Of a DNA stretch of 64,000 nucleotides, positions 56,806-64,000 are shown piece by piece. Below the pieces are notes generated by a model that was given only the letters and a program-made list of their open reading frames with translations, did no database searches and was not told the DNA's origin. The position numbers and the translations under genes are program-made. This stretch comes from an uncultured Selenomonadales bacterium (lineage in GTDB: Bacteria; Bacillota; Negativicutes; Selenomonadales; Selenomonadaceae): positions 62,001 to 126,000 of the forward strand of contig ONUH01000001.1 of NCBI GenBank assembly GCA_900321035.1. The letters are read 5' to 3'. The stretch's first letter is position 1; every line of letters starts with the position of its first letter.

Positions 56806-57471
56806 TCATCTTTCGTTTTTCACAAAATCTACTTTTTCCAACAGTTCGGACGGCTTCGACAGCAAAATCTGCGCCCCATTCTCCATAAGCTCGTCCTTTT
56901 CCCTGAATCCCCAAAGCACGCCCACAGGAAGCGCTCCCGCATTCACCGCCGTTTGCATGTCCACGCCGGAGTCCCCCAAATAAACTGTTTCTTCCGGTCT
57001 GACGCCCATTTTCTCCAATACGATCCGCACATGAGCCGGATCGGGTTTCCGCGGCACGCCCGGCCGGTCGCCCTCGAACGTATCAAAAGTATCGGCGGGA
57101 AAATATTTGCGAATCAAAGCCTCCGCCGCCGAGATATGCTTGTTCGTGCAGACCGCCATCCGCACGCCCCGCACCTTTAGAGCCGAAAGCGTCTCAGATA
57201 TCCCTTCATAAGGCGTCGTCTTTGCCGTCAGGTGTTTTTCGTATATGGCTTTGTATCGACCCAGCGCTTCATCAATCTGCTCCGGCGATTTTCCCGGCAG
57301 GATACGCTCCATCAGCTTCCGCGAGCCGTTCCCGACAAAGTACCGAAAGGCCGGCTCCGGATGCGGCGCCATACCGTAAGACGCCAACAGTTCGTTCCCG
57401 CTGTCCGCCAAATCCGCCAAAGTATTCAAAAGAGTTCCGTCAAGATCGAACACCGCAGCCCGATATACCAT
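56806..57471 (-). CDS. gph: Phosphoglycolate phosphatase-like HAD hydrolase
   Basis: A 221-residue HAD-superfamily phosphatase. FDLDGTLL (8-15) holds the nucleophile, VCTNK the second motif, RKPDPAHVR the lysine, and YLGDSGVDMQTAVNAG the metal site. The helical cap type fits Gph/PpaX; the true substrate (phosphoglycolate or pyrophosphate) is not settled. It lies 26 bases after the preceding membrane-protein gene. Confidence 0.8.
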   Translation of the reverse strand: MVYRAAVFDLDGTLLNTLADLADSGNELLASYGMAPHPEPAFRYFVGNGSRKLMERILPGKSPEQIDEALGRYKAIYEKHLTAKTTPYEGISETLSALKVRGVRMAVCTNKHISAAEALIRKYFPADTFDTFEGDRPGVPRKPDPAHVRIVLEKMGVRPEETVYLGDSGVDMQTAVNAGALPVGVLWGFREKDELMENGAQILLSKPSELLEKVDFVKNER

Positions 57472-57497
57472 CTCCGTTTATCTCCCGTTCCGGCGCG

Positions 57498-58520
57498 TCA
57501 CATCGTCCCGCGCGTCATGCGCCGCGACATCGTTTCCGCTTCCTGTTCCAGCGTCCGCGCTTCTTTCAATATCTCGTTCGCCTTCTGGATATCCCCGGCC
57601 TTTTTGCTCTCCAACCATTCCGCATAGCTGATTGCGTATGCGATTCTCATATCGCAGATGCGAAGCCGCAAACGATGTAACGTCTGCGCCGCCGTCGGAG
57701 GTTCCAACGCCTCCAGCTCCGCACGACGATGCTGCCAATCCGGCAGGATCTCGTCTGCCATGACCGCCCGCATCTGCCGGCGCACGTTCATATCTCCCAT
57801 GCTGCCGCTGTGCAGGATGTCCACCAATTTTTTATCAGCCGCGCCGACCTTGTCTTCATGAATCCGAATAATATCCTCCGTCTTCTTCAGGTACGCACGG
57901 AACTGCTCTTTTCTCGCTTTCGCAACGAAAGCGACGAAATCGCGGAAATTTGCAATCTCCGACGCCTTCCAGACGCCGTCCTGTCCCTTTTCAAAACGAA
58001 TCTGCAGCACAAACTCTTCCGCAGCTTCCTTTTGGAATACCCGCAGTCCCAACGTCGCCCTGCCGTCATCCGCGTTCTTTTCCAATCCTTCCACGCTGCG
58101 GTATTCCATTTGATAAAAACCGGCTTTGTCAAGAATCAGCTGCACGTCGGGACTGACGTTGCCCCATTCTCCCGTCCGCACATATTCGTGAATCGCGTTT
58201 TCGAAGCTCTTGGAAACCGACGCCTTGAAAATCTGCGCGAAACCCGATACCGCGCTGCGAGCCTCCTCCGTCATCGTGCTGTCCGCGTCCATGACGGCTT
58301 CCAAAAACTCGTTGCCCGCAGTTTCCGTCAATTTACGCATATCGACGTAACGGTCAAACTTCACCTCGTCGTGCGAAGCCACGGCTTCCTCAATCATGCG
58401 CACCGCATATTCGGGCGTTTTCGTATAATAACCTTTGTACCAAAGGGTTCCTCCGCCGACTATTACGACAATCGCCAAGAGAACGACGGAAAAAACTTTC
58501 CATTTGCTGCTGAAACTCAT
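57498..58520 (-). CDS. Membrane-anchored protein with DUF2939-like repeats
   Basis: A 340-residue protein of unknown function. One N-terminal membrane helix (8-27) is followed by TPEYAVRMIEEAVASHDEVKFDRYVDM, which resembles DUF2939-type modules, then a mostly helical extracytoplasmic part. The ATG at 58520 is preferred because GAAGG lies nine bases upstream; an ATG nine bases earlier abuts it. It sits between another anchored unknown protein and gph in a long leftward unit that ends with queE. Confidence 0.65.
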   Translation of the reverse strand: MSFSSKWKVFSVVLLAIVVIVGGGTLWYKGYYTKTPEYAVRMIEEAVASHDEVKFDRYVDMRKLTETAGNEFLEAVMDADSTMTEEARSAVSGFAQIFKASVSKSFENAIHEYVRTGEWGNVSPDVQLILDKAGFYQMEYRSVEGLEKNADDGRATLGLRVFQKEAAEEFVLQIRFEKGQDGVWKASEIANFRDFVAFVAKARKEQFRAYLKKTEDIIRIHEDKVGAADKKLVDILHSGSMGDMNVRRQMRAVMADEILPDWQHRRAELEALEPPTAAQTLHRLRLRICDMRIAYAISYAEWLESKKAGDIQKANEILKEARTLEQEAETMSRRMTRGTM

Positions 58521-58581
58521 CCGGTTCATCCTTCCCCGAAGAAACCGCAGGCCGACCAGTCAAGGCCAAGAGGCTTCTTCG

Positions 58582-59364
58582 TCATAACGTGCGGAACACG
58601 TCCTGATTTGTCATCAATTCTTCCAAGACGCCGTGGTATTCCTTCCACTTTTCCAGCGCCTTTTGCCGCCGTTTGTCAATGCGGGCCAAGTCCGCCGCCT
58701 TTTCCTCCTCGGAAAGCGACGCCGCTTTTTCCATAATCTTCTGTTTCTCGTCCATCGCGCGGACGATATAGCCGTATTGCTGCTTTTTCAGCTTGGCCTG
58801 CCAAAAGATCATGTCGTAGTTTTCCATTTCCTGCGCGTCAAACCGCCGCAGCACTTCCTGCACCTGCGTATCCAACGCCAACAGCTGTTTGTTCAAGTCG
58901 GTCTCGATGGCCGTGATTTTTTGACCGACCTGCGTTCTTTCCTGTCGGGCGTTCCCGGCAAACCGCGTTCCCTTCGGGGGATCTTCCACCGATAACCGGT
59001 CCGTCTTCAACGGGTCGTAATCTTCCTTGATCGTCTTCTCGTCCACCACCACTACCACTTCGCGCGGTTTCTGCTTTGCTTCCGGCGCGGCGACGGCATT
59101 CGATTGCTTCGGCTTTTTTTCTTCCTGCTTCGGCTTCTCGACCGTCGCTTCCGCCTGCTTCGCCGGCTCTTCGACGTCCGTCATCGTCATGAACGCGCCT
59201 CCGCCCATGACCAAAACCAGCATAAGTGCGCCCATGACGAGTCCCGCACGAACCATTGTATCTTCTACGATAATGCTCAAAACAATGCAGGCTATGAATA
59301 ATACGAGAAAAACAAAGATTCCCGTAAAAACGAGCATTAAAGGTATACCTGCCGGAACCGCCAT
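58582..59364 (-). CDS. Membrane-anchored coiled-coil protein of unknown function
   Basis: A 260-residue protein. Two membrane helices (8-33, 40-60) are followed by a Lys/Glu/Pro/Ala-rich linker (65-110) and a charged helical region with coiled-coil character (130-245). I do not recognise the family. GGAGG eight bases upstream selects the ATG at 59364. It is the first gene of the unit leading to gph, rlmD and queCDE; its neighbour is also membrane anchored, so the two may work together. Confidence 0.65.
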   Translation of the reverse strand: MAVPAGIPLMLVFTGIFVFLVLFIACIVLSIIVEDTMVRAGLVMGALMLVLVMGGGAFMTMTDVEEPAKQAEATVEKPKQEEKKPKQSNAVAAPEAKQKPREVVVVVDEKTIKEDYDPLKTDRLSVEDPPKGTRFAGNARQERTQVGQKITAIETDLNKQLLALDTQVQEVLRRFDAQEMENYDMIFWQAKLKKQQYGYIVRAMDEKQKIMEKAASLSEEEKAADLARIDKRRQKALEKWKEYHGVLEELMTNQDVFRTL

Positions 59365-59520
59365 ACGCCGCACCTCCTTTTTTCAGTATCAGGACAAGAT
59401 TCTTCCTTATTCCTTGCCGTATGGATCATCACGTAATCCCCGCCTTAAACATTCTTCCATGACAGGGAAAACGCTTTCCGTTCGCTCCCCTGCTGAAGAA
59501 AGAACCGGGATTCCGCGATA

Positions 59521-59566
59521 GAGAACGTTTCCAAAGCCCTTAGGCTGGCTCGTTTTCTCTTTTTTA
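59521..59566 (+). terminator. Nested hairpin followed by T6
   Basis: Outer GAGAA/TTCTC and inner CCAAAGCC/GGCTGG-type stems, with T6 on the plus strand. It is terminator-like but no rightward gene ends here; in the leftward transcript it is near the 5' end. Confidence 0.4.
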
Positions 59567-59594
59567 CATAGTTAGCCCATTATTTTATATGGCA

Positions 59595-59623
59595 ATTATA
59601 TAATCTTCCTGCGGAAAATGCAA
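59595..59623 (-). promoter_or_regulatory. Promoter for the leftward unit 53640-59364
   Basis: TTGCAT (59618-59623), 17 bases, TATAAT (59595-59600), reading left. Confidence 0.75.
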
Positions 59624-59779
59624 TAATTTCAATACTTTTCGTAAAAAATCCTAAAAAAAGTCCTAAGGAATACGCTAAATAAGTCCCTCCTATCTTCTCA
59701 ATCCCGCGGTTTTTTGTTACACTAACACTGTTATCAGTTGATGAAGGCAAATAAAAAGCCGGAAAAGAGGAGCATGAAC

Positions 59780-61036
59780 ATGGAAACCGTCGGCGTCATC
59801 GCGGAATACAATCCCTTCCATAACGGTCATCTTCTGCAGCTTCGCGAGATCCGCCGCCTCTTCCCTCGCGCCGATATTATCGTCGCCATGAGCGGAAGCT
59901 TTACGCAACGCGGAACTGTCGCCATCCTTGACAAATGGCAGCGGGCGGAAGCCGCCGTCCGTTCCGGCGCGTCTCTCGTACTGGAACTGCCCGCCGTTTT
60001 TTCCACGCGCAGCGCGCAATATTTTGCATCCGGCGGTGTCCGCCTTTTCGCCCGTCTCGGCGTCGTCGATTGCCTCGCCTTTGGCTCGGAATGCAGCAGC
60101 CTTGCAAGACTGCAATCCATGCGCAAAAAAATAGAGGCCGCCGAAAACGGCGGCTTAAAGAACCGGCTTCGGGCAGGCGGTTCTTATGCCTCCGCCCTTA
60201 CAGAAGCCGCCGCCCCCGACGACCTCATGCGGCAGCCGAACGTCATTCTGGCGCTTGAATATCTGCGCGCACTTTCCAAAACCGACTCGCATATCGAGCC
60301 CCTGCCCCTGCCTCGTTTTTCCGCAGGGCATCATGAGCGTGCGCTCCCTGCCGAAGGCGAGGAAAACTCCGTTGCCAGCGCGTCGGCCATACGAACCGCT
60401 CTCACAGATCCGTCGGCAGAAGACGGCGACACGCTTGCCGCCGCGCTTCACGCCGTCCCAGCCGCCGTAAAGGACATGCTCCTGCAGGCAAAAAAGCACT
60501 GTTTCAATGACTCGTCCCTGCTGTTTCGACCCATCCTCTCCCTCATATTAGCCGATGAACCGGACGGTCTTCGTTCCGTCGCCGGCGTTTCCGAAGGGCT
60601 CGAACATCGCCTGCGCCGCGCTGCGCTTTCCGCCCGCTCATTTGACGAACTCGTCGAATCCGTCCGCTCCAAGCGGTATCCTCGCGCACGCATCCGCCGC
60701 CTGCTCCTGCATCTCCTGTTGCGCCTGTCCGCAGACGACGCTAAAATTTTTGACGAGCAAGGACCTCTGTACGCGCGCATACTTGCCTTTAACGACGACG
60801 GCCGCCGATTGCTTCGGAAAATAAAAAAACGCGCGGAGATTCCGGCCGTTGCCAAAACGGCTCGTTTCCTCCCCATGCGCGCCTTGGAATCGGGAAGTCT
60901 GACCCCCGCGCAGAAGATGCTTACCTTCGACCTTCGCGCGACGGCCCTTGCCTCCCTGACCTCCACCCCCGTCGGTTCTCCTTCGGCAAACGCTGATTTT
61001 ATCGTATCGCCGATTTACATAAGCGGCCCGATGTAA
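59780..61036 (+). CDS. tmcAL: tRNA(Met) cytidine acetate ligase
   Basis: A 418-residue enzyme that uses ATP and acetate to acetylate C34 of elongator tRNA-Met. GVIAEYNPFHNGH (5-17) is the nucleotidyltransferase motif, and GSFTQRG and SASAIR are conserved downstream. GAGGAG seven bases upstream selects the ATG at 59780. The elongator tRNA-Met target gene is at 32512-32588. The protein is very Ala/Arg/Leu rich. It is a single gene with a perfect terminator. Confidence 0.9.
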   Translation: METVGVIAEYNPFHNGHLLQLREIRRLFPRADIIVAMSGSFTQRGTVAILDKWQRAEAAVRSGASLVLELPAVFSTRSAQYFASGGVRLFARLGVVDCLAFGSECSSLARLQSMRKKIEAAENGGLKNRLRAGGSYASALTEAAAPDDLMRQPNVILALEYLRALSKTDSHIEPLPLPRFSAGHHERALPAEGEENSVASASAIRTALTDPSAEDGDTLAAALHAVPAAVKDMLLQAKKHCFNDSSLLFRPILSLILADEPDGLRSVAGVSEGLEHRLRRAALSARSFDELVESVRSKRYPRARIRRLLLHLLLRLSADDAKIFDEQGPLYARILAFNDDGRRLLRKIKKRAEIPAVAKTARFLPMRALESGSLTPAQKMLTFDLRATALASLTSTPVGSPSANADFIVSPIYISGPM

Positions 61037-61080
61037 AAGCAGAGCGGCTCCTCTCTATGGAGAAGAGCCGCTCTGCTTTT
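61035..61080. terminator. Bidirectional intrinsic terminator
   Basis: AAAAGCAGAGCGGCTC (61035-61050) pairs perfectly with GAGCCGCTCTGCTTTT (61065-61080). It ends tmcAL and the convergent glycosyltransferase gene. Confidence 0.9.
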
Positions 61081-62323
61081 ATGCCTTGTTTTCTTTGCCC
61101 ATCAGCTCGTCGTAAGAAAGCGCCCGCGTATGCTGCGTATGGCTCCATTCATGTTCGTTCCTGTGCAGGAACCCTATGAACACGATGGGAATCCACGAAT
61201 AGATGAAAAACGGATACAGCAGCAAATAAAGCCAGGCCTTCCATTTGACATGCACCTTCAGCAAGATGATGACCGGAAGAAGATACTGCCCCACCATGAT
61301 GAACGTCATCAGCTCCGAGGGCATGAAACGATAAATATTCGTATAAAACGGAGGAACTGCCAGCTGCACATAGCTCAAAATGATGAAGAGCGTCGATATC
61401 AGCAAAAAATGCGGCTGGATCAAATGCAGGCAACCGTCGAGGATTCGAATATCCCGGCGCTCAATGCCCGCCTTGAGCATTTTCGGGATAAACCGATGCG
61501 CCACATCGAACTGCCCCTGGGCCCATCGTTTTCTTTGATTCCACGACTGCATGAAGGTCAACGGCTTCTCGTCGTAAACGATAGCGTCGTGCGCCCAAGT
61601 CGTCTTGATGCCTTCCACCAGGGATTTCATCGTGAACTCCATATCCTCGGTCAGACAGGTAGCGCCCCATCCGTGCCGCTTCAATACGTCGGTGGCAATG
61701 CACATGCCCGTTCCGCCCAACACGGAGGACAGGCCGATATTCGTCTTCGCCAGATGCCAAATGTAGTCAATCACCCAAAACGCAATGGCGAATGTGCCGG
61801 AAACCCAAGTGTCATACGGATTTTTCGCATCCAAGAAGCCCTGGATGACCTTGTCGCCTTTCAACAGGCGGTTGTTCATCTCCAACAGGAACCGGGGATG
61901 CACTAAATTGTCCGCGTCAAACACTACAATCGCGTCGTACTTCCGCTCCATCTTGAACAGCCGGTCAAACATCCACTCCAACGCGAACCCTTTGCCTTTC
62001 CCCGTCTCGCTGAAGCGTTCGCAAACGATGGCGCCGGAATTGCGCGCGATTTCCGCCGTGTTGTCGACACAGTTGTCCGCGATGACAAAGATGTCGTAAA
62101 GCTCTTTCGGATAGTCCAGCGTATGCAAATTATCAAGCAACTGCCCGATAACGGCGCTTTCGTTGTGCGCCGCGACAATCACCGCAAAAGTTTTCTCCGG
62201 GACAAGAATCTTGTCCTCTTTGCGCCGCCACATACCGCAGAAGCCGATGATGAAATAATAAATCGTAAACAGAAAAATAAAGACCTGCATCGGAACCATG
62301 ATGAGGTCAAACCAATGTTCCAT
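61079..62323 (-). CDS. Membrane GT2-family glycosyltransferase
   Basis: A 414-residue enzyme. One N-terminal membrane helix (9-29), a cytoplasmic GT-A domain with VIVAAHNES (48-56), FDADNLV (DxD, near 133), LTEDMEF (near 213) and QRKRW (near 251), then three or four membrane helices. The TED and QxxRW motifs fit processive enzymes of the cellulose/hyaluronan-synthase type, so it may build and export a polysaccharide. It ends the psd-pssA operon, 15 bases after pssA, an unusual pairing; the sugar is unknown. Confidence 0.82.
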   Translation of the reverse strand: MEHWFDLIMVPMQVFIFLFTIYYFIIGFCGMWRRKEDKILVPEKTFAVIVAAHNESAVIGQLLDNLHTLDYPKELYDIFVIADNCVDNTAEIARNSGAIVCERFSETGKGKGFALEWMFDRLFKMERKYDAIVVFDADNLVHPRFLLEMNNRLLKGDKVIQGFLDAKNPYDTWVSGTFAIAFWVIDYIWHLAKTNIGLSSVLGGTGMCIATDVLKRHGWGATCLTEDMEFTMKSLVEGIKTTWAHDAIVYDEKPLTFMQSWNQRKRWAQGQFDVAHRFIPKMLKAGIERRDIRILDGCLHLIQPHFLLISTLFIILSYVQLAVPPFYTNIYRFMPSELMTFIMVGQYLLPVIILLKVHVKWKAWLYLLLYPFFIYSWIPIVFIGFLHRNEHEWSHTQHTRALSYDELMGKENKA

Positions 62324-62338
62324 GAATAAACCCCTCAG

Positions 62339-63043
62339 CTATTTGCCCGCCAGTTTGAAAACGACCGTATTGATAATGCCGAAAGCGGTATACGTAGCGA
62401 AAATCGCGAACAGCACCGCGAAAGGCAACGAAGCGCGGCCTGCGTACAGGATACCGGCAAAAATCACGAGAAAAGCGACTTTGGAAACCAGATATATCTT
62501 TTCTCCCTGTCCCTTGAAATCAGGATAATGTACCTCGCTGACCATCAGCAGAGCCACCGCCAGCATGACGAGCGGATACATCCACCCGAAAACGTGAGGA
62601 TTGACGCCTTCCGCCTGTAACAGCAACGTCGAGGTCGCCACAAAGCATCCTCCCGCCGGAATCGCCAAGCCCATGAAATACCCATGAACGACGTCCACAT
62701 TCACATTGAACCGCGCCAGCCGCCATGCCCCGCAAAGCGCAAAGCAGATTGCCACGGCGCATCCAAACCACGAAAATGCATGCAGACAGAAAACATAAGC
62801 TAAAATACCGGGAGCCACGCCGAAAGAAACAAGATCGCAAAGCGAATCCATTTCCTTTCCGATCTCGCTGCTGGTGCCAAAAAAACGGGCGGCGCGACCA
62901 TCCAGGCCATCCGCCACCAAAGCTATCAAAATGAAAAGCGAACCCCAGAAGAGGTCCCCTTTCATCGTTGAAAAAATGGAACAAACCCCGAACACGAGAT
63001 TCGACGAAGTGAGCATATTCGGTATCAAAGCCCTATACGTCAT
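62339..63043 (-). CDS. pssA: CDP-diacylglycerol-serine O-phosphatidyltransferase
   Basis: A 234-residue polytopic membrane enzyme that makes phosphatidylserine. DGLDGRAARFFGTSSEIG...MDSLCD matches the CDP-alcohol phosphotransferase motif DG(x)2AR(x)8G(x)3D(x)3D. Six or so hydrophobic segments are present. Its start overlaps the psd stop by 11 bases. Product feeds Psd, giving phosphatidylethanolamine. Confidence 0.95.
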   Translation of the reverse strand: MTYRALIPNMLTSSNLVFGVCSIFSTMKGDLFWGSLFILIALVADGLDGRAARFFGTSSEIGKEMDSLCDLVSFGVAPGILAYVFCLHAFSWFGCAVAICFALCGAWRLARFNVNVDVVHGYFMGLAIPAGGCFVATSTLLLQAEGVNPHVFGWMYPLVMLAVALLMVSEVHYPDFKGQGEKIYLVSKVAFLVIFAGILYAGRASLPFAVLFAIFATYTAFGIINTVVFKLAGK

Positions 63044-63668
63044 CCGACTTTACCCTCCCGATGATGGTTTCGCCGCCTTTTACGCGGTCTCCTTTTTTCA
63101 CCACGACCTCCACGGACTTCGGCATGACGACCTCCGTGCAGGACCCAAAGCGAATCAAGCCATACCGTTCGCCTTTTTCTAGTACATCATCCAGCGTGAC
63201 CCAGGAAACGATCCGCCGCGCAAGAATTCCGGCGATCTGCGTCACCGTAATCCGCAATTTGTCGTTCTCAATGCCAATCATATGCCGCTCGTTTTCAAAT
63301 CCCACCGAATCCTTGTAAGCAGGCTTAAAACGGCCGCAAATATACTGCTGGCACTTGATCTCGCCCTCCATCGGGCTGCGGTTGATATGCACGTCAAAAA
63401 TCGAAAGAAAGATTACGACTTTATTGCAGGGTTCCTTGACAAAATCGTCGTCGTCCAGCGAAACAACCTCCATGACTTTCCCATCCGCCGGAGAAACCAA
63501 AAGCGAATTGTCCTGCGGAATGGATCGCTCCGGATTGCGGAAAAAATAGGCAAAATACATGGCCAAAACGACAAACGGAACAGCCGCATAGGGATGGAAT
63601 ACCAATCCCAAAAAGACGGCAGCTGCAAGCGCCGAGAAAATATACGTGTATCCGTCTTTCAAAATCAT
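63033..63668 (-). CDS. psd: Phosphatidylserine decarboxylase, short type
   Basis: A 211-residue proenzyme. RFGSCTEVVMP carries the Gly-Ser cleavage site that creates the pyruvoyl group, and VSPADGKVMEV and NRSPMEGE are further signatures. The short form fits the archaeal/Firmicute-type Psd. A hydrophobic segment at 9-45 anchors it in the membrane. It is first in psd-pssA-GT2 and supplies phosphatidylethanolamine, the likely donor for the EptA-like enzyme at 1113. Confidence 0.95.
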   Translation of the reverse strand: MILKDGYTYIFSALAAAVFLGLVFHPYAAVPFVVLAMYFAYFFRNPERSIPQDNSLLVSPADGKVMEVVSLDDDDFVKEPCNKVVIFLSIFDVHINRSPMEGEIKCQQYICGRFKPAYKDSVGFENERHMIGIENDKLRITVTQIAGILARRIVSWVTLDDVLEKGERYGLIRFGSCTEVVMPKSVEVVVKKGDRVKGGETIIGRVKSDDV

Positions 63669-63741
63669 CGCTTACACCTCCCGCTTTCCTGTATTCCGCA
63701 TTCGCGCATGCAAAAACAGCGCATCCGCGCTTCATCATTTT

Positions 63742-63770
63742 ATTATATCCCGCCCCCTGCTCTTTGTCCA
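63742..63770 (-). promoter_or_regulatory. Promoter for psd-pssA-GT2
   Basis: TGGACA (63765-63770), 17 bases, TATAAT (63742-63747), reading left. Confidence 0.65.
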
Positions 63771-63789
63771 CTACTTTTTAGGAGAATCA

Positions 63790-63885
63790 ATGGACAAGAA
63801 CTCCCGTGTTTCCTGTCGAGAGATTTTTCGTCAGGCAGGCAAAAGCTTAAAACGTATCATCATCGCTGCGTCAAGAGCACTTTGA
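63790..63885 (+). CDS. Possible 31-residue basic peptide
   Basis: AGGAGAATCA precedes an ATG whose frame gives MDKNSRVSCREIFRQAGKS and ends in IIIAASRAL. The ribosome site is decent, but no promoter or family supports it. An antisense 25-codon frame (63937-63860) without a ribosome site overlaps it. 63886-64000 shows an ACTGAA/TTCAGT hairpin (63904-63922) and no gene. Confidence 0.3.
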   Translation: MDKNSRVSCREIFRQAGKSLKRIIIAASRAL

Positions 63886-64000
63886 CGCGACGGAAAAGCC
63901 TAAACTGAATACCTTGTTCAGTGATTCTTCGAAGCATGGACGCGGAAAACGAATTTCGGCAGCGCCAAGAGACGCCCCGCACGTTTCGGCTGCAAAAGCC

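Larger units (their letters stand above)
59365..59779. other. Divergent intergenic region with a long leader
   Basis: About 230 bases of leader lie between the leftward promoter (59595-59623) and the first gene. On the minus strand a frame is open from 59566 to 59407 without a normal start except an internal ATG (59460), giving at most MEECLRRGLRDDPYGKE. A nested hairpin occupies 59521-59560. The promoter of tmcAL was not identified. Confidence 0.5.

Overview
The window looks like core chromosome of a diderm Firmicute (class Negativicutes, probably a motile Selenomonas-like genus). Gene families and operon order are Firmicute: rpmG-secE-nusG-rplKA-rplJL-rpoBC, an L10 leader, remA-gmk-rpoZ-coaBC, a YabN-type mazG after mfd, and strong AAAGGAGG ribosome sites. 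Yet the window also carries outer-membrane functions: a phosphoethanolamine transferase of the lipid A type, an autotransporter heptosyltransferase, and phosphatidylserine synthase plus decarboxylase. Base composition is about half G+C throughout. I saw no insertion sequence, prophage or CRISPR array. Species level is inference.

Layout. 1-5400: start of cbiD, a TtcA-like tRNA thiolase, the phosphoethanolamine transferase, uracil permease and an RluA-type pseudouridine synthase. 5400-8600: leftward operon of an unknown 502-residue protein, a zinc-ribbon membrane protein and a HGSNAT-like acyltransferase. 8600-12200: Mrp/ApbC carrier, AraC regulator, a half-size DapF-like protein and the heptosyltransferase. 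12200-20700: sirtuin, tsaD, AI-2E-family permease, tyrS, PBP1A, meso-diaminopimelate dehydrogenase and an HD protein. 20700-33000: leftward transcription/translation block (tRNA cluster, rpmG-secE-nusG, rplK/A/J/L, rpoB, rpoC) with recognisable promoters, terminators and the L10 autoregulatory leader.

33000-44100: leftward dapF-yicC-remA-gmk-rpoZ-coaBC, then rightward uppP, pth-radical SAM, cheR with a degenerate PaaK-like protein, and ilvD. 44100-53600: leftward ftsH, hup and mfd-mazG, and rightward guaB of an unusual, trypanosomatid-like sequence type. 53600-59600: one long leftward unit of two unknown membrane-anchored proteins, gph, rlmD and queC-queD-queE. 59600-64000: tmcAL, then leftward psd-pssA-GT2.

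How it fits together: cell envelope (PBP1A, UppP, DapF, Ddh, Psd, PssA, EptA-like), RNA modification (TtcA-like, TsaD, TmcAL, RlmD, RluA-type, QueCDE) and transcription/translation dominate. Phosphatidylethanolamine from Psd is the likely donor for the EptA-like enzyme. I found no large undescribed system. The best leads are the orphan heptosyltransferase, the half DapF paralogue without its catalytic cysteine, the PaaK-like protein without nucleotide-binding motifs, the divergent IMP dehydrogenase, and several structured non-coding stretches.
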